From positions 1,495,501 through 1,559,500 of the forward strand of contig NZ_CP050700.1 in assembly GCF_010646885.2 (NCBI RefSeq): a stretch of DNA of 64,000 nt, in the 5' to 3' direction. Each line of letters starts with the position of its first letter. The stretch's first letter is position 1. Under the pieces are notes generated by a model that saw nothing but the letters and a program-made list of their open reading frames with translations, did no database searches and was not told the origin of the DNA. The translations under genes were made by a program, and so were the position numbers. Positions 19,219 through 27,987 of this stretch are shown here, in pieces. The stretch is from Desulfopila sp. IMCC35008. Lineage in GTDB: Bacteria > Desulfobacterota > Desulfobulbia > Desulfobulbales > Desulfocapsaceae.

Positions 19219-19419
19219 TTATAACTGAACAACATTCGCTGCAGCAGGACCTTTAGGGCCATCAACCACTTCGAAGCTCACGCGTGCGTTTTCTTCGAGA
19301 GATTTGAAGCCGTCTGCATTGATGGCTGTATGGTGAACAAAGACATCATTACCGCCGTCCTGCTCAATAAAACCAAAACCTTTAGCATCGTTAAACCACT
19401 TTACTGTTCCTTCTACCAT
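19219..19419 (-). CDS. Cold-shock domain protein
   Basis: A 66-aa single cold-shock-domain protein (CspA family), an RNA chaperone that melts structured mRNA. RNP1 is KGFGFIE and RNP2 is DVFVHHTAI; the aromatic WF in GTVKWFND is conserved. The ribosome site AGGAGT lies 8 bases before ATG. A GCCCC(GAAAAT)GGGGC hairpin sits just upstream of the ribosome site (19443-19458). It lies downstream of, and in the same direction as, the DEAD-box helicase gene (135 bases apart), a functional pairing typical of cold adaptation. Confidence 0.97.
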   Translation of the reverse strand: MVEGTVKWFNDAKGFGFIEQDGGNDVFVHHTAINADGFKSLEENARVSFEVVDGPKGPAAANVVQL

Positions 19420-19442
19420 TTTGTACTACTCCTGTTTTGTTC

Positions 19443-19458
19443 GCCCCATTTTCGGGGC
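19443..19458 (-). promoter_or_regulatory. 5'-UTR stem-loop of the cold-shock gene
   Basis: A perfect 5-bp GC stem (GCCCC/GGGGC, 6-base loop) lies about 11 bases upstream of the AGGAGT ribosome site, a position where it could tune translation or mRNA stability with temperature. The regulatory role is inference. Confidence 0.4.
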
Positions 19459-19554
19459 TCTTTGGTGTGCTACCAGACTGAACACTTTTTCAGCCTGATC
19501 GGTAATCCCGCATATACATTTTACAGGATCACCATAAATTTGTTTCTATAACAT

Positions 19555-20799
19555 TTACACGGCAATAGGGGAAGCACTCTTACCGCGGTGATTCCTCTTT
19601 CTGCTCGAATAGGATTTACGTATACTGCCTGTTGAGTTCCCCAAAGGCTTATTATCTGCTGGCCGTCTCCTGGCTGGTTCAGTTACCTGTGGTAATTCCA
19701 AGGTTTCAAGAACCATTTTCATCCCAAGTCTGCGTTCAACATTGGATATGAGTGTCATGTCCTCTCTGTCCGCAAAAGAAATGGCCTGACCATGTTTTTC
19801 TGCTCTTCCGGTCCTTCCGGTCCGATGAGTGTATGCTTCAACTGTGTCAGGGACATCAAAATTGATTACATGGGAAATGTTGGATACGTCTATGCCACGA
19901 GCTGCAATGTCAGTTGCAACAAGTATGGTAAAGGTTCCGTCACGAAAACCATCCATAGCTCTCTGCCGTTTCTGCTGCGACATGTTGCCCTGTAAGGCTA
20001 CAGCACTATGACCTGCCGACTCAAGTTGTAACGCCAGACTCCTGGCCTTATGTTTCGTTCGGGTAAAAACCACCGCACTGGTTATAGCTGAATCCGATAA
20101 CAGTTGTTTCAACAAAACTGTCTTCTTTGCCTTCGGTATTTTATAAAAAGCATGGGATATAGTAGCGGCCGGAGCTGTATGATTTACTTGTACTTTGACC
20201 GGATCGTTCAGGATGTTGTCAATCAGGCTACGTATCTCTTTCGGCATGGTGGCAGAAAAAACCAGATTCTGTCGCTTTTGGGGCATTTGCCGAATGATTC
20301 TCTTAATATCAGGGAGAAATCCCTGGTCGAACATATGATCGGCTTCATCAAGGACGAGGGTTTCCACGTTTTTCAAGGAAACACCGGGCTCATTAAGTAT
20401 ATCGAGCAACCTGCCCGGGCAGGCAACCACTATATTGGCACCGGCACGCAACTTTTTAAGCTGGGGTTGCTTGCCAACGCCGCCGTAGACGACCGCACTG
20501 CTCAAAGAGGTCTTTTGGGCCATGCTCTGGACATTCTGGTGAATCTGTTCTGCCAACTCCCGGGTCGGGGCGATAATCACGGCCTGGATGCCTTTACGCT
20601 GCCCGTTCAGCAGCCTCTGCAGTATAGGTAGAACAAATGCAGCCGTTTTTCCGGTGCCGGTTTGGGCAAGACCAACACAATCGCGACCTGCAAGAATTGG
20701 CGAGATAGCCTGTTCCTGGATCGGAGTGGGGGTGGTATATCCACATAGTGAAATATTGTCGAGTAACTTCTTAGAAAAATTGAAATTATTGAAACTCAT
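19555..20799 (-). CDS. DEAD-box RNA helicase (RhlE-like)
   Basis: A 414-aa ATP-dependent RNA helicase. Motifs in order: Q motif GYTTPTPIQEQ, Walker A AQTGTGKT, PTRELA, GG (YGGVGKQ), PGRLLD, DEAD (VLDEADHMF), SAT, ARGIDV and HRTGRTGR. The C-terminal tail is short and basic (SIRKSYSSRKRNHRGK), as in RhlE/cold-shock helicases that bind rRNA or mRNA. The ribosome site ACGGAGAG is 4-5 bases before ATG. The cold-shock gene follows; both probably act in low-temperature RNA remodelling. Confidence 0.95.
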   Translation of the reverse strand: MSFNNFNFSKKLLDNISLCGYTTPTPIQEQAISPILAGRDCVGLAQTGTGKTAAFVLPILQRLLNGQRKGIQAVIIAPTRELAEQIHQNVQSMAQKTSLSSAVVYGGVGKQPQLKKLRAGANIVVACPGRLLDILNEPGVSLKNVETLVLDEADHMFDQGFLPDIKRIIRQMPQKRQNLVFSATMPKEIRSLIDNILNDPVKVQVNHTAPAATISHAFYKIPKAKKTVLLKQLLSDSAITSAVVFTRTKHKARSLALQLESAGHSAVALQGNMSQQKRQRAMDGFRDGTFTILVATDIAARGIDVSNISHVINFDVPDTVEAYTHRTGRTGRAEKHGQAISFADREDMTLISNVERRLGMKMVLETLELPQVTEPARRRPADNKPLGNSTGSIRKSYSSRKRNHRGKSASPIAV

Positions 20800-21227
20800 T
20801 AACTCTCCGTTGTACTTTGGCTATGGACACTAAAGAGTGCTCCTGTTGCCAAATTAATTAGCGTATATTTGATCAACTGTGACATACGTACACCGCATAT
20901 GAATAGTTGTTGGCATGACTTGCGGCCGACTATCAGCTATTCACATTCATACCGTTTTCCAATGTAAGTAAGCAGTATGAATTTCTATGGTGACGAATTA
21001 CGCTGGACTACAACGAAGTTTTCGAGGACGACAGAAAGGGACGTTACTTCTACTTTAGAGGATCTATGCAAGCTACTATACACCATTGTTTGATTAATGC
21101 AATCAATTGTTAAGATAATCTTCAGTTATTTTCAGAAAATTCTGAATTCAAAATAGATATGTCCTCTGTAGTGACGATGTTTTTCTGCGGGATATCCCGT
21201 GATGTCTGGTACAATGGGATATAATGC
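20800..21227. other. Intergenic region between the helicase and the KaiC-like regulator; no gene seen
   Basis: About 430 bases. It should hold the helicase promoter on the minus strand. No recognisable repeat, RNA or ORF with coding features was found. A 66-codon frame at 21122-21322 overlaps the regulator C-terminus in another frame and is not called. Confidence 0.5.
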
Positions 21228-22550
21228 TCATTCCACAAACTTGAACCATAAAAGCTCAGCAACCTGCTCTGATATATTGCTCCAGCTTCCCGGAATATCT
21301 TTTTGCAGATAAATGGTATCACCAGCTTTCACCTCGTACGTTTGATTTTCGACAGTCATCTCTAACCTGCCTGCAATAAGATACCCCAACTCCGCTCCTT
21401 TATGAGCGAAGAAATGACCAGGCACCTTTTTCCCAGGTCTAATTCGTAGCAGTGTCGCCTCTATCGGAGCATCGATGTCCGGTGGCAATAACAGGGAAGC
21501 TGTCGCGGCGTCCTTAACGTTTTTGGGTAAAGAGGTAACGGAACGACTATCTGCCGGATACACGAAGACGTCTTTTGGTGAACCGTGCTCTTTAAAGAGG
21601 GTGGCAACCTCCACAGAAAGATTTTCTGCGATACGAAACAGGGCTGGAAGAGATGGGTAAATGAGACTCTTTTCCACTTGTGAAATTGTGCTGGGGGTTA
21701 CTCCTGTTAGCCTGGCCAGCTCCTTTTGGGAAATCCCCCGCATTAACCTGACAGATTTGATTTTTGCTCCAAGGTCAAAACGTGGCTTGAGCTGTCGCTG
21801 GCTCTCAAAAATGATGTTTGAACCTTCGCAGAGATACCCATGATGCTCATTGATGAATTTGGAGCTTCTCTTTTCTGCCTTGAGAAGCTTGAGCACGGAT
21901 TTCCCGCGACGTACCGACAGATCAATAGCGACCTGGGCAATTTTGTTGATATGTGCTTTTAACTTGTTGGAGTGGGCACCTTTTTCGATCAACCAATACG
22001 CGATAGTATCCAGTTCGTAAAGTCGGGGACAGGTCTTGCTGTAAAAATGTATGACCTGCTCTTCTCCGCCCCATAACGATTGCATTCCCGTAAGGCTATC
22101 AAGAATAAAATGAACATCGCCTGAGAGGGTACCGTGGAGGCCATAAATCGCCTCACCGACATGGTCCGGGTTGGTCGGGTCATTTACCTTGATCACCTTG
22201 TATGGCCACAATGCGCCATTTTTTTCGTAGAATTTATTGAAAACCTCTGAACGATGTCCCTTACCATTCGTAAAACAATCGAGAATCGTCAGGTTCTGAC
22301 TTTCAGCTCTCGAGCCGAGAAAAGAAACCAGATTTTTGGGTGATCGATCAAATGTCACATAAATTAATGGCCTTTGCCTGGCAAGTGTCTCATTAATGAA
22401 GTTGAGGCAGAATGCGGAAGAAAAACTACCGGCATCTTCGTACCAGAGCACATTGTCGCCGATATAAAGATCACCCAGGAGTCGATCCAGTTCTGAGATA
22501 CCTGATGATACGCGCTTCTTTTTGGTACCGGGTACTGACATATCGCTCAT
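21228..22550 (-). CDS. Fusion regulator: degenerate KaiC-like ATPase domain + XRE helix-turn-helix + cupin
   Basis: I choose ATG 22550 (440 aa), preceded by GGAAA; an upstream TTG at 22637 lacks a site. Residues about 10-240 follow the KaiC/RecA-like pattern (SSGISELDRLLG, PLIYVTFDRSPKNL, VHFILDSLTG) but the Walker A region reads GDNVLWYEDAGSFSSAF with no GKT, so ATP binding is doubtful. Next comes an XRE domain (IKSVRLMRGISQKELARLTG, VTPSTISQVEKS) and a C-terminal cupin (GHFFAHKGAELGYLIAGRLE, GDTIYLQKDIPGSWSN). XRE-cupin proteins usually repress or activate genes for small-molecule metabolism or efflux; here it lies directly downstream of an MFS pump gene on the same strand. The KaiC-like fusion is unusual. 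Confidence 0.85.
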   Translation of the reverse strand: MSDMSVPGTKKKRVSSGISELDRLLGDLYIGDNVLWYEDAGSFSSAFCLNFINETLARQRPLIYVTFDRSPKNLVSFLGSRAESQNLTILDCFTNGKGHRSEVFNKFYEKNGALWPYKVIKVNDPTNPDHVGEAIYGLHGTLSGDVHFILDSLTGMQSLWGGEEQVIHFYSKTCPRLYELDTIAYWLIEKGAHSNKLKAHINKIAQVAIDLSVRRGKSVLKLLKAEKRSSKFINEHHGYLCEGSNIIFESQRQLKPRFDLGAKIKSVRLMRGISQKELARLTGVTPSTISQVEKSLIYPSLPALFRIAENLSVEVATLFKEHGSPKDVFVYPADSRSVTSLPKNVKDAATASLLLPPDIDAPIEATLLRIRPGKKVPGHFFAHKGAELGYLIAGRLEMTVENQTYEVKAGDTIYLQKDIPGSWSNISEQVAELLWFKFVE

Positions 22551-22739
22551 TATATTTCCAATGGTCTTGTTGAAGCGATTAACTACGGTTTTGTAGATAG
22601 AAACACTGTAAGCCACGAGTTCCTTCAAGCCTAGCAAATAGACGAAAGTTCAGCAATGTCTTTCCCATACCATTGCTGTCACCCTGTATGCGTTGATTCG
22701 TCAGGGGCACCAGTCGTACATAAAGATAAGGGGAGACGA

Positions 22740-24272
22740 TTAAGGGCTACTGTTTTCTGGAGGATCTGTTTTTTTAAGAAATATGCAGCAGAGCAAACAT
22801 AATAATGAGGAGATGGAGATAGCAATAAATACGGAAAACACGCCAGAGAGCACTGCTGCCCTGAGTGTTTTAGCAGCAGCTAACGGGATACTTTGCTGAA
22901 ATCCAGGTAAGAGTAGGTTCTCGACACTTTGCTGCAGACTGAGCAGGATTTTATTCGATAAAAGGGCAGAGGCCTGGTCAAGGGAACGAAACAGCCCTGT
23001 AGTTAGAAAACCTCCGCATATGGCCACTCCTATTGTCCCGCCGAGGGATCGGCCAAATTGGTGAAATGAAGTGACCACACCAAGGTGGGCCGTGTTGGCG
23101 CTGTTTTGTACGAGAATGAGCGTGGCAAGGGATACAAGCCCCATACCAGTGCCGACAATAAAAAATATCGTGAAACACTCAGGCATCGTAGTGTAGAGGC
23201 CAAATCGTATAGTCAGTAATGAGCCTGTCAGGAGAAATCCTCCTCCGGCAATAGCCCACGATCGTTCACTCCCTTGCTTTGATACCCTGCCAAAATAGAG
23301 GGATCCGAAAGACCATCCGAGACTGAGTGAAACCATGGCTAGACCAACCTGCATTGGTGAAAGAACCAGGCTTCCCTGGATATATAGCGGCGCATAGGCA
23401 AATAAAGAGAAGATTGAAAAGCTCGCCAGAAAGGTGGCTCCGTTCCCCAGGGTGAAGTTACGCTCTGAAAAAAAACGGAAGTCAATCATGGGGTCAATAG
23501 CTTTTCTTTCGGTGCAATAAAACAATATGCTACAGACGCATGTTATGCCCACCAACGATAGCATTGCTGGTGAGATCCACGCTATTTCTCGTCCGCCTGC
23601 AGTGAATATCATGAGAATGCCAAGGATGCTTATGGAAAACAGAAAGAGTCCGACAAAATCAATTGCTGCTGTTCTCTTGCTCTCCTCATGTGGCAGTTGT
23701 AGGAAAAATGCAATGCCGATCAGTGACACCATGCCAATGGGGATATTTATAAGAAATATCCAGCGCCAGGAAAAATAACTGACAATAAAACCGCCGAGAG
23801 TTGGTCCTATCACGCTGGAAATACCCCAGATGGAGCTACCCAGCGATAAGGTTCGTGCACGTTCCCCAGGTAGGGCGATTTTGGAGAGAACGATATAGAC
23901 AAGGGCAAAGATCCCACCGGCCCCAATACCCTGAAAGACACGGCAAATAACAAGAAACGTCATTGACTTCGCCAGGCCAGCGGCAATGGAAGCCAGGATA
24001 AACAGGCTTATAGAGAAGAGGAATATGCTTTTATTGTTGTAGAGATCTGTAAGTTTGCCGAAAAACGGCAACGAAACAGCGCGGGCAAGAAAGTAGGCTG
24101 AATATACCCATGCATACAAGGCCAAGCCTCCTAACTCCGCTACAATGCTCGGCATAGCAGCAGACATTACAAGCGAGTCAAGCGCTCCGAGAAAAAGTGC
24201 GATCAGGGCCGCCGATATTGCCAGTGAACGTTCACGTGAAGACAGCGCTGTTCTTTCTTTTTCTATCCTCAC
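22740..24272 (-). CDS. MFS multidrug efflux transporter, DHA2 (EmrB/QacA) family
   Basis: A 510-aa inner-membrane protein of about 14 hydrophobic helices. Motif A-like FFGKLTDLYNNK follows helix 2, the antiporter region RVFQGIGAGGIF is present, and the GPTLGGFI motif C marks a proton antiporter. The start is GTG 24272 with a weak ribosome site; no better in-frame start precedes the first helix. The XRE-cupin regulator begins 189 bases downstream, so the two probably form one unit. Substrate unknown; drug/proton antiport is the family expectation. Confidence 0.92.
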   Translation of the reverse strand: MRIEKERTALSSRERSLAISAALIALFLGALDSLVMSAAMPSIVAELGGLALYAWVYSAYFLARAVSLPFFGKLTDLYNNKSIFLFSISLFILASIAAGLAKSMTFLVICRVFQGIGAGGIFALVYIVLSKIALPGERARTLSLGSSIWGISSVIGPTLGGFIVSYFSWRWIFLINIPIGMVSLIGIAFFLQLPHEESKRTAAIDFVGLFLFSISILGILMIFTAGGREIAWISPAMLSLVGITCVCSILFYCTERKAIDPMIDFRFFSERNFTLGNGATFLASFSIFSLFAYAPLYIQGSLVLSPMQVGLAMVSLSLGWSFGSLYFGRVSKQGSERSWAIAGGGFLLTGSLLTIRFGLYTTMPECFTIFFIVGTGMGLVSLATLILVQNSANTAHLGVVTSFHQFGRSLGGTIGVAICGGFLTTGLFRSLDQASALLSNKILLSLQQSVENLLLPGFQQSIPLAAAKTLRAAVLSGVFSVFIAISISSLLCLLCCIFLKKTDPPENSSP

Positions 24273-24660
24273 ATGTACACCATGACCGATAGGACCCTTT
24301 TATAGATAAACAAGGAGAACACTTAATATGTAATTGCTTTCATGACCCGCCTTTCAGATATAGCTTACTCTCTTCCAATGGACAGCTGCAACTTGTATCC
24401 AGAGAGTCGCATCTTTGTCTTTCGGATTGTTTCGGTACAATTATGGAAGGGGCAGGATGAATGTAACCAGTTAGAACGTGACCACATACTACCGCGGAAG
24501 TGGTATTTAAACTGCATTTTCTGATAAAAATTCATTCATAATTAATTTTTAATTGCTACAAAAGAGATTTCATAATAGGATTGCATCTCCAGAGAGTCGT
24601 ATAAACAGGAACATCCGTCAGTAACCTAGCCCCCACCTTATTGGCCAACAGGAGGTCGCT
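24273..24660. other. Divergent promoter region; direct repeat CCAGAGAGTCG
   Basis: AT-rich region between the divergently transcribed pump and winged-helix genes. The 11-mer CCAGAGAGTCG occurs at 24399-24409 and 24589-24599, extended by similar flanks (ATCCAGAGAGTCGCAT / CTCCAGAGAGTCGTAT). No other gene is seen. Confidence 0.4.
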
Positions 24661-24936
24661 ATGTCTCTGTACCAACAAAAGATTCAAGTTTTGTCAATAC
24701 TCTCCGACAATCTTGCCACTCGTCACCCCCAACTTGTCCCAACTGAAACCATTGCCGGGAAAATGGATATACAACTGTCGCAATTGCATCAGGTCCTGAA
24801 AAACATGAACGGGATGGGCATTATTCAAACGGACGTCGAACTGAAATACAATCTTATCACCCGGGAGGGGTTAAACTATTTAGGCGAGCAGCATATGTAC
24901 ATCCCCACCATCTTGCCGAAGTCCACTCTTAAATAA
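24661..24936 (+). CDS. Small winged-helix DNA-binding protein
   Basis: A 91-aa protein with a predicted winged-helix fold: LVPTETIAGKMDIQLSQLHQVLKNMNGMGI (about 26-55) followed by a short beta wing (IQTDVELKYNLITREGLNYL). An excellent ribosome site AGGAGGTCGC precedes ATG. It lies 38 bases upstream of the GAF-ANTAR gene on the same strand, so the two are probably co-transcribed. Its target is unknown; control of its own promoter is a reasonable guess. Confidence 0.75.
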   Translation: MSLYQQKIQVLSILSDNLATRHPQLVPTETIAGKMDIQLSQLHQVLKNMNGMGIIQTDVELKYNLITREGLNYLGEQHMYIPTILPKSTLK

Positions 24937-24974
24937 CATAATATTTAGTGTGCTGTTTTTATCCATGAGGTTGC

Positions 24975-25685
24975 ATGAATACATCTACACAGAACACCTA
25001 TGATCATTATATAAAGGCGCTGATGGATATCAGCCAGGCAATTACCTCTGACCTGTTTTTGGAGGATCTGTTTAAACTGATTGTAATGGTTACTGCGAAG
25101 GTTACGGGAGTTGAGATATGCTCATTGTGGCTTGTGGACGAGAATGTGACGCCTCCGCTAATTCGGCTAAAAGCCACGCAATCATTTGAGCCGGAGTATG
25201 TGAAGGACAGGGCATTGCGGCTGCACGAGGGCGTCGTGGGGTATGTGTTGTCGACCCAGCGCCCATATGTGATTGATGATGTGAAAAACAATGACAAATT
25301 CAAAGAAAAGGAAATGGCCAACAGTCTGGGACTGGTCTCAATGGCCAGCATTCCCCTGCAAGGTAGAGATGGTGATGTTATCGGTGTCCTCAACTGCTTT
25401 ACCAGTCAGGCACATGACTTCTCGAAAACAGATATTAATATGCTCAGCACCGTGGCAAACCAGGCAGCGGTCGCCATTCATAACACCGAACTCATTATCA
25501 GGACACGAGTCATAGAGCAGGAACTCCAGACCCGGAAACAAATTGAAAGAGCCAAAGAAATCCTTATGGACCGCCGTACAATGAACGGCGAAGAGGCGTA
25601 TCGATGGATTCAGAAAAGGAGCATGGATACCCGTAAATCCATGCTGGAGATTGCAGAAGCACTAATTTTGTCAGAAGAGTTGTAA
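24975..25685 (+). CDS. GAF-ANTAR RNA-binding antiterminator
   Basis: A 236-aa protein. The GAF domain (about 15-165) contains DLFKLIVMVTAKVTGVEICS, VVGYVLSTQRPYVIDDV and the typical end VANQAAVAIHNTELI. The C-terminal ANTAR domain (about 180-236) has QIERAKEILMDRR, NGEEAYRWIQKRSMDTRKSM and LEIAEALILSEE, the three-helix RNA-binding bundle. ANTAR proteins bind paired hexaloop hairpins and prevent intrinsic termination. Precisely such an RNA lies 120 bases downstream (25806-25893), in front of the glutamate synthase-like gene. The GAF domain is the presumed signal input. Confidence 0.93.
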   Translation: MNTSTQNTYDHYIKALMDISQAITSDLFLEDLFKLIVMVTAKVTGVEICSLWLVDENVTPPLIRLKATQSFEPEYVKDRALRLHEGVVGYVLSTQRPYVIDDVKNNDKFKEKEMANSLGLVSMASIPLQGRDGDVIGVLNCFTSQAHDFSKTDINMLSTVANQAAVAIHNTELIIRTRVIEQELQTRKQIERAKEILMDRRTMNGEEAYRWIQKRSMDTRKSMLEIAEALILSEEL

Positions 25686-25805
25686 CTTCTTTAGTTTTGT
25701 AGTGGCCACAATATCATTTCAGGAACGTATCAAGCTGTTTCTTAACAGTTTTTATTATTGACAATATAGTTAAGTTTAGCTACATTTATCATCCATAGTT
25801 CATTA

Positions 25806-25858
25806 GGCTTGCACAATGGCGTGCAGGTTCTTCTTGAGATGTAGACAACGGTGTCTGT
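25806..25858 (+). promoter_or_regulatory. ANTAR-target leader RNA: tandem hexaloop hairpins
   Basis: Hairpin P1: stem CTTGCAC (25808-25814), hexaloop AATGGC, stem GTGCAGG (25821-25827). Hairpin P2: stem GTAGAC (25841-25846), hexaloop AACGGT (25847-25852), stem GTCTGT (25853-25858). Both loops have A at position 1 and G at position 4, the known ANTAR recognition rule. P2 shares bases with the 5' arm of the terminator that follows, so the two structures exclude each other. The adjacent upstream gene encodes a GAF-ANTAR protein. Confidence 0.88.
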
Positions 25859-25893
25859 TTCCTCACCCCAGAGGACGGATGCCGTTTTTTTTT
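25848..25893 (+). terminator. Conditional (ANTAR-controlled) intrinsic terminator
   Basis: The 5' arm 25848-25864 pairs with 25871-25885 (15 pairs, a two-base bulge, some G-U) around a 6-base loop, followed by nine Ts ending at 25893. Its 5' arm overlaps the loop and 3' stem of ANTAR hairpin P2, giving mutually exclusive terminator and antiterminator folds. Confidence 0.88.
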
Positions 25894-26215
25894 GCGCCTA
25901 TACAACGCTGCAACCTGCCTCCGCCCTAGGGGAAAAACGTCTTTGAATAGGAGGTTGGCATGAATTTCGTAGCATGACGTATAAGACATTGCTGTCCGAG
26001 GCTACCCCGCTGAGACTTACCTTCACGCTCCCGAGGTGACGTCATGCTTACCCTTCCTGTGGTACTGCACATCTATCTCCATTGAGAGTCACCATTACTG
26101 TAACCGGCATATCCTTTTGTATTCAGCCGGTAAGAGCGGATAGGAACTTTTCTCATACGGGATGCCACAAAAAGTATTTTCAATAACATGTTCTTAATGA
26201 AAAGGAGACAACCCA
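25894..26215. other. Remainder of the leader before the glutamate synthase-like gene
   Basis: A 320-base untranslated stretch. It has a perfect AGGAGG followed by a five-codon frame MNFVA-stop (25960-25977), a possible leader peptide, and a hairpin ACCGGC/GCCGGT near 26112-26134. I see no further gene. Confidence 0.4.
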
Positions 26216-27856
26216 ATGATCCAATGGCCTAAAATTAACGATGCTCTCGGGACTATTAATAGAGGCAATCCATGTGAATCCGGTTTATGCACTCTCTGCA
26301 GTTCTGATTGTAAAGGAAAATGTGAAACCTGGATGGCATCCTTGCGCGGCCGCAAAATGCTCTACCCTAGAAAATTCGGAAAAATAACTTCAGGTTCAGG
26401 TAATGTGACCTCTCTCGGTCTGGGATATCACGCCATGCGAATTCAGGGATACGCCTACGGCTCATCCGGGTTAAGTGAGGGAATGACAAAGAATCCAGAT
26501 GATTGCGTTTTCCCAAACGCCAACACCGAAACGATTTTCGGTAATGAGATCAAGGCAAAATGCCGTGTCCCAATAATGACAGGTGCACTTGGTTCAACTT
26601 TTATCGCAACAAAATATTGGAACTCCTTTGCGACCGGTGCTGCAATCTGTGGATTTCCAATTGTTATTGGAGAGAATGTCGTAGGTGTTGACAGAGAATC
26701 CAAATTAGGAAATGGCAAGATAACATCGGCACCTGAGCTGGATAGGCGTATTGAAATTTTTCAAAGGTATAATGATGGATATGGTGCGATTTTCGTCCAG
26801 TTGAACGTTGAGGATACCCGTAATGGTGTGGCAGAGTATGTCATTGACAAATATGGAGATGATGTCATCATTGAGCTCAAGTGGGGGCAGGGAGCGAAGG
26901 TGATAGGTGGTGAAATACAGGTCAAATCGATCGACTATGCCCTGTTCCTGAAAGAGCGGGGTTATGTTGTCGACCCCGACCCGACAGATCCCACCGTACA
27001 AGCTGCTTTTGAGCGTCGTGCGATCACCGCCTTTGCCCGGCACAGCAGACTTGGATCCACTGAGCTGGATACCGTCGATCAGGTGCGAGAGTCCTTCATG
27101 CAATCAGTCGAATACTTGCGAAGTATTGGCTTCAAAAGGATATCACTTAAGACAGGCTCCTATGGAATGGAGGCCTTAGCGATGGCCATTCGATATTCTG
27201 CGGATGCTAAACTCGACCTCTTAACCATTGATGGATCGGGTGGTGGTACGGGGATGAGCCCTTGGAATATGATGGAACACTGGGGAGTACCCTCCCTGGC
27301 TCTTCATGCCAAGGCATATGATTACTGTAAAATTCTTGATGACAAGGGAATCAAGGTCCCCGATATCTCTTTTGCAGGCGGTTTTGCCCGCGAAGATCAT
27401 ATCTTCAAGGCACTGGCCTTAGGGGCTCCTTACACCAAATTGGTGTGCATGGGACGAGCACCGATGATACCCGGCTATCTTGGCAGCAACATAGAAGGGA
27501 CGTTCTATCCTGAGAGGAGAACGGAGATAAGTGGCAACTGGGATGAATTGCCGCAAACCGTCAAGAGCTTCGGGAAGTATCCAGAAGAGATTTTCTCTGC
27601 CTGGGAGGATGTGAAGCATAAAGTGGGCGCCGATGAAATGAAAAATATTCCTTTTGGCGCCGTTGCCATAGCTGGATATGTTGACAAACTCACCTGCGGC
27701 CTACAACAATTGATGGCCGGAGTCCGTAAATTCAACTTATCAGAGATTACACGGGATGAATTATTCAGCGCCAACCGGGAAACGGAAGGCGAAACCGGAA
27801 TTCCTTTCCTGACAGAAGCCCAGAAAGAATCAGCGGAGGCTATTCTTAATCGATAA
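26216..27856 (+). CDS. FMN-binding glutamate synthase-like protein (GltB synthase domain)
   Basis: A 546-aa protein of the FMN-binding glutamate synthase family. It begins with a cysteine cluster (CESGLCTLCSSDCKGKC), likely iron-sulfur, followed by the TIM-barrel synthase domain: TGALGSTFIA, QLNVEDTRNG, IELKWGQGAKVIGGEI, LLTIDGSGGGTGMSPWNMM (FMN/phosphate loop) and ISFAGGFAREDHIFKALALGA. There is no glutamine amidotransferase domain, so ammonia must come from elsewhere or the reaction differs. The ribosome site AGGAGACA is well placed. Its transcript carries an ANTAR terminator leader, linking it to nitrogen or redox control by the adjacent GAF-ANTAR protein. Confidence 0.92.
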   Translation: MIQWPKINDALGTINRGNPCESGLCTLCSSDCKGKCETWMASLRGRKMLYPRKFGKITSGSGNVTSLGLGYHAMRIQGYAYGSSGLSEGMTKNPDDCVFPNANTETIFGNEIKAKCRVPIMTGALGSTFIATKYWNSFATGAAICGFPIVIGENVVGVDRESKLGNGKITSAPELDRRIEIFQRYNDGYGAIFVQLNVEDTRNGVAEYVIDKYGDDVIIELKWGQGAKVIGGEIQVKSIDYALFLKERGYVVDPDPTDPTVQAAFERRAITAFARHSRLGSTELDTVDQVRESFMQSVEYLRSIGFKRISLKTGSYGMEALAMAIRYSADAKLDLLTIDGSGGGTGMSPWNMMEHWGVPSLALHAKAYDYCKILDDKGIKVPDISFAGGFAREDHIFKALALGAPYTKLVCMGRAPMIPGYLGSNIEGTFYPERRTEISGNWDELPQTVKSFGKYPEEIFSAWEDVKHKVGADEMKNIPFGAVAIAGYVDKLTCGLQQLMAGVRKFNLSEITRDELFSANRETEGETGIPFLTEAQKESAEAILNR

Positions 27857-27874
27857 GAAGGTAATGTTAGGTGG

Positions 27875-27910
27875 AAGGCACATCGGGTAGGATACTCGGT
27901 GTGCCTTTGT
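27875..27910 (+). terminator. Probable terminator of the glutamate synthase-like gene
   Basis: Stem AAGGCACA (27875-27882) pairs with TGTGCCTT (27900-27907), followed by TGT; it lies 18 bases after the stop codon. Confidence 0.6.
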
Positions 27911-27987
27911 CAGTGGTTTAAGTCGCTCTACATTAGGGCTGATGCCCCATTGACCTGTTAAGGTAAGCCTCTATTTTTCTTTCCATA

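Noticed and set aside
20104..20631. 175-codon plus-strand frame opposite the DEAD-box helicase
   Set aside because: Antisense shadow of a fully conserved helicase; no ribosome site or family.
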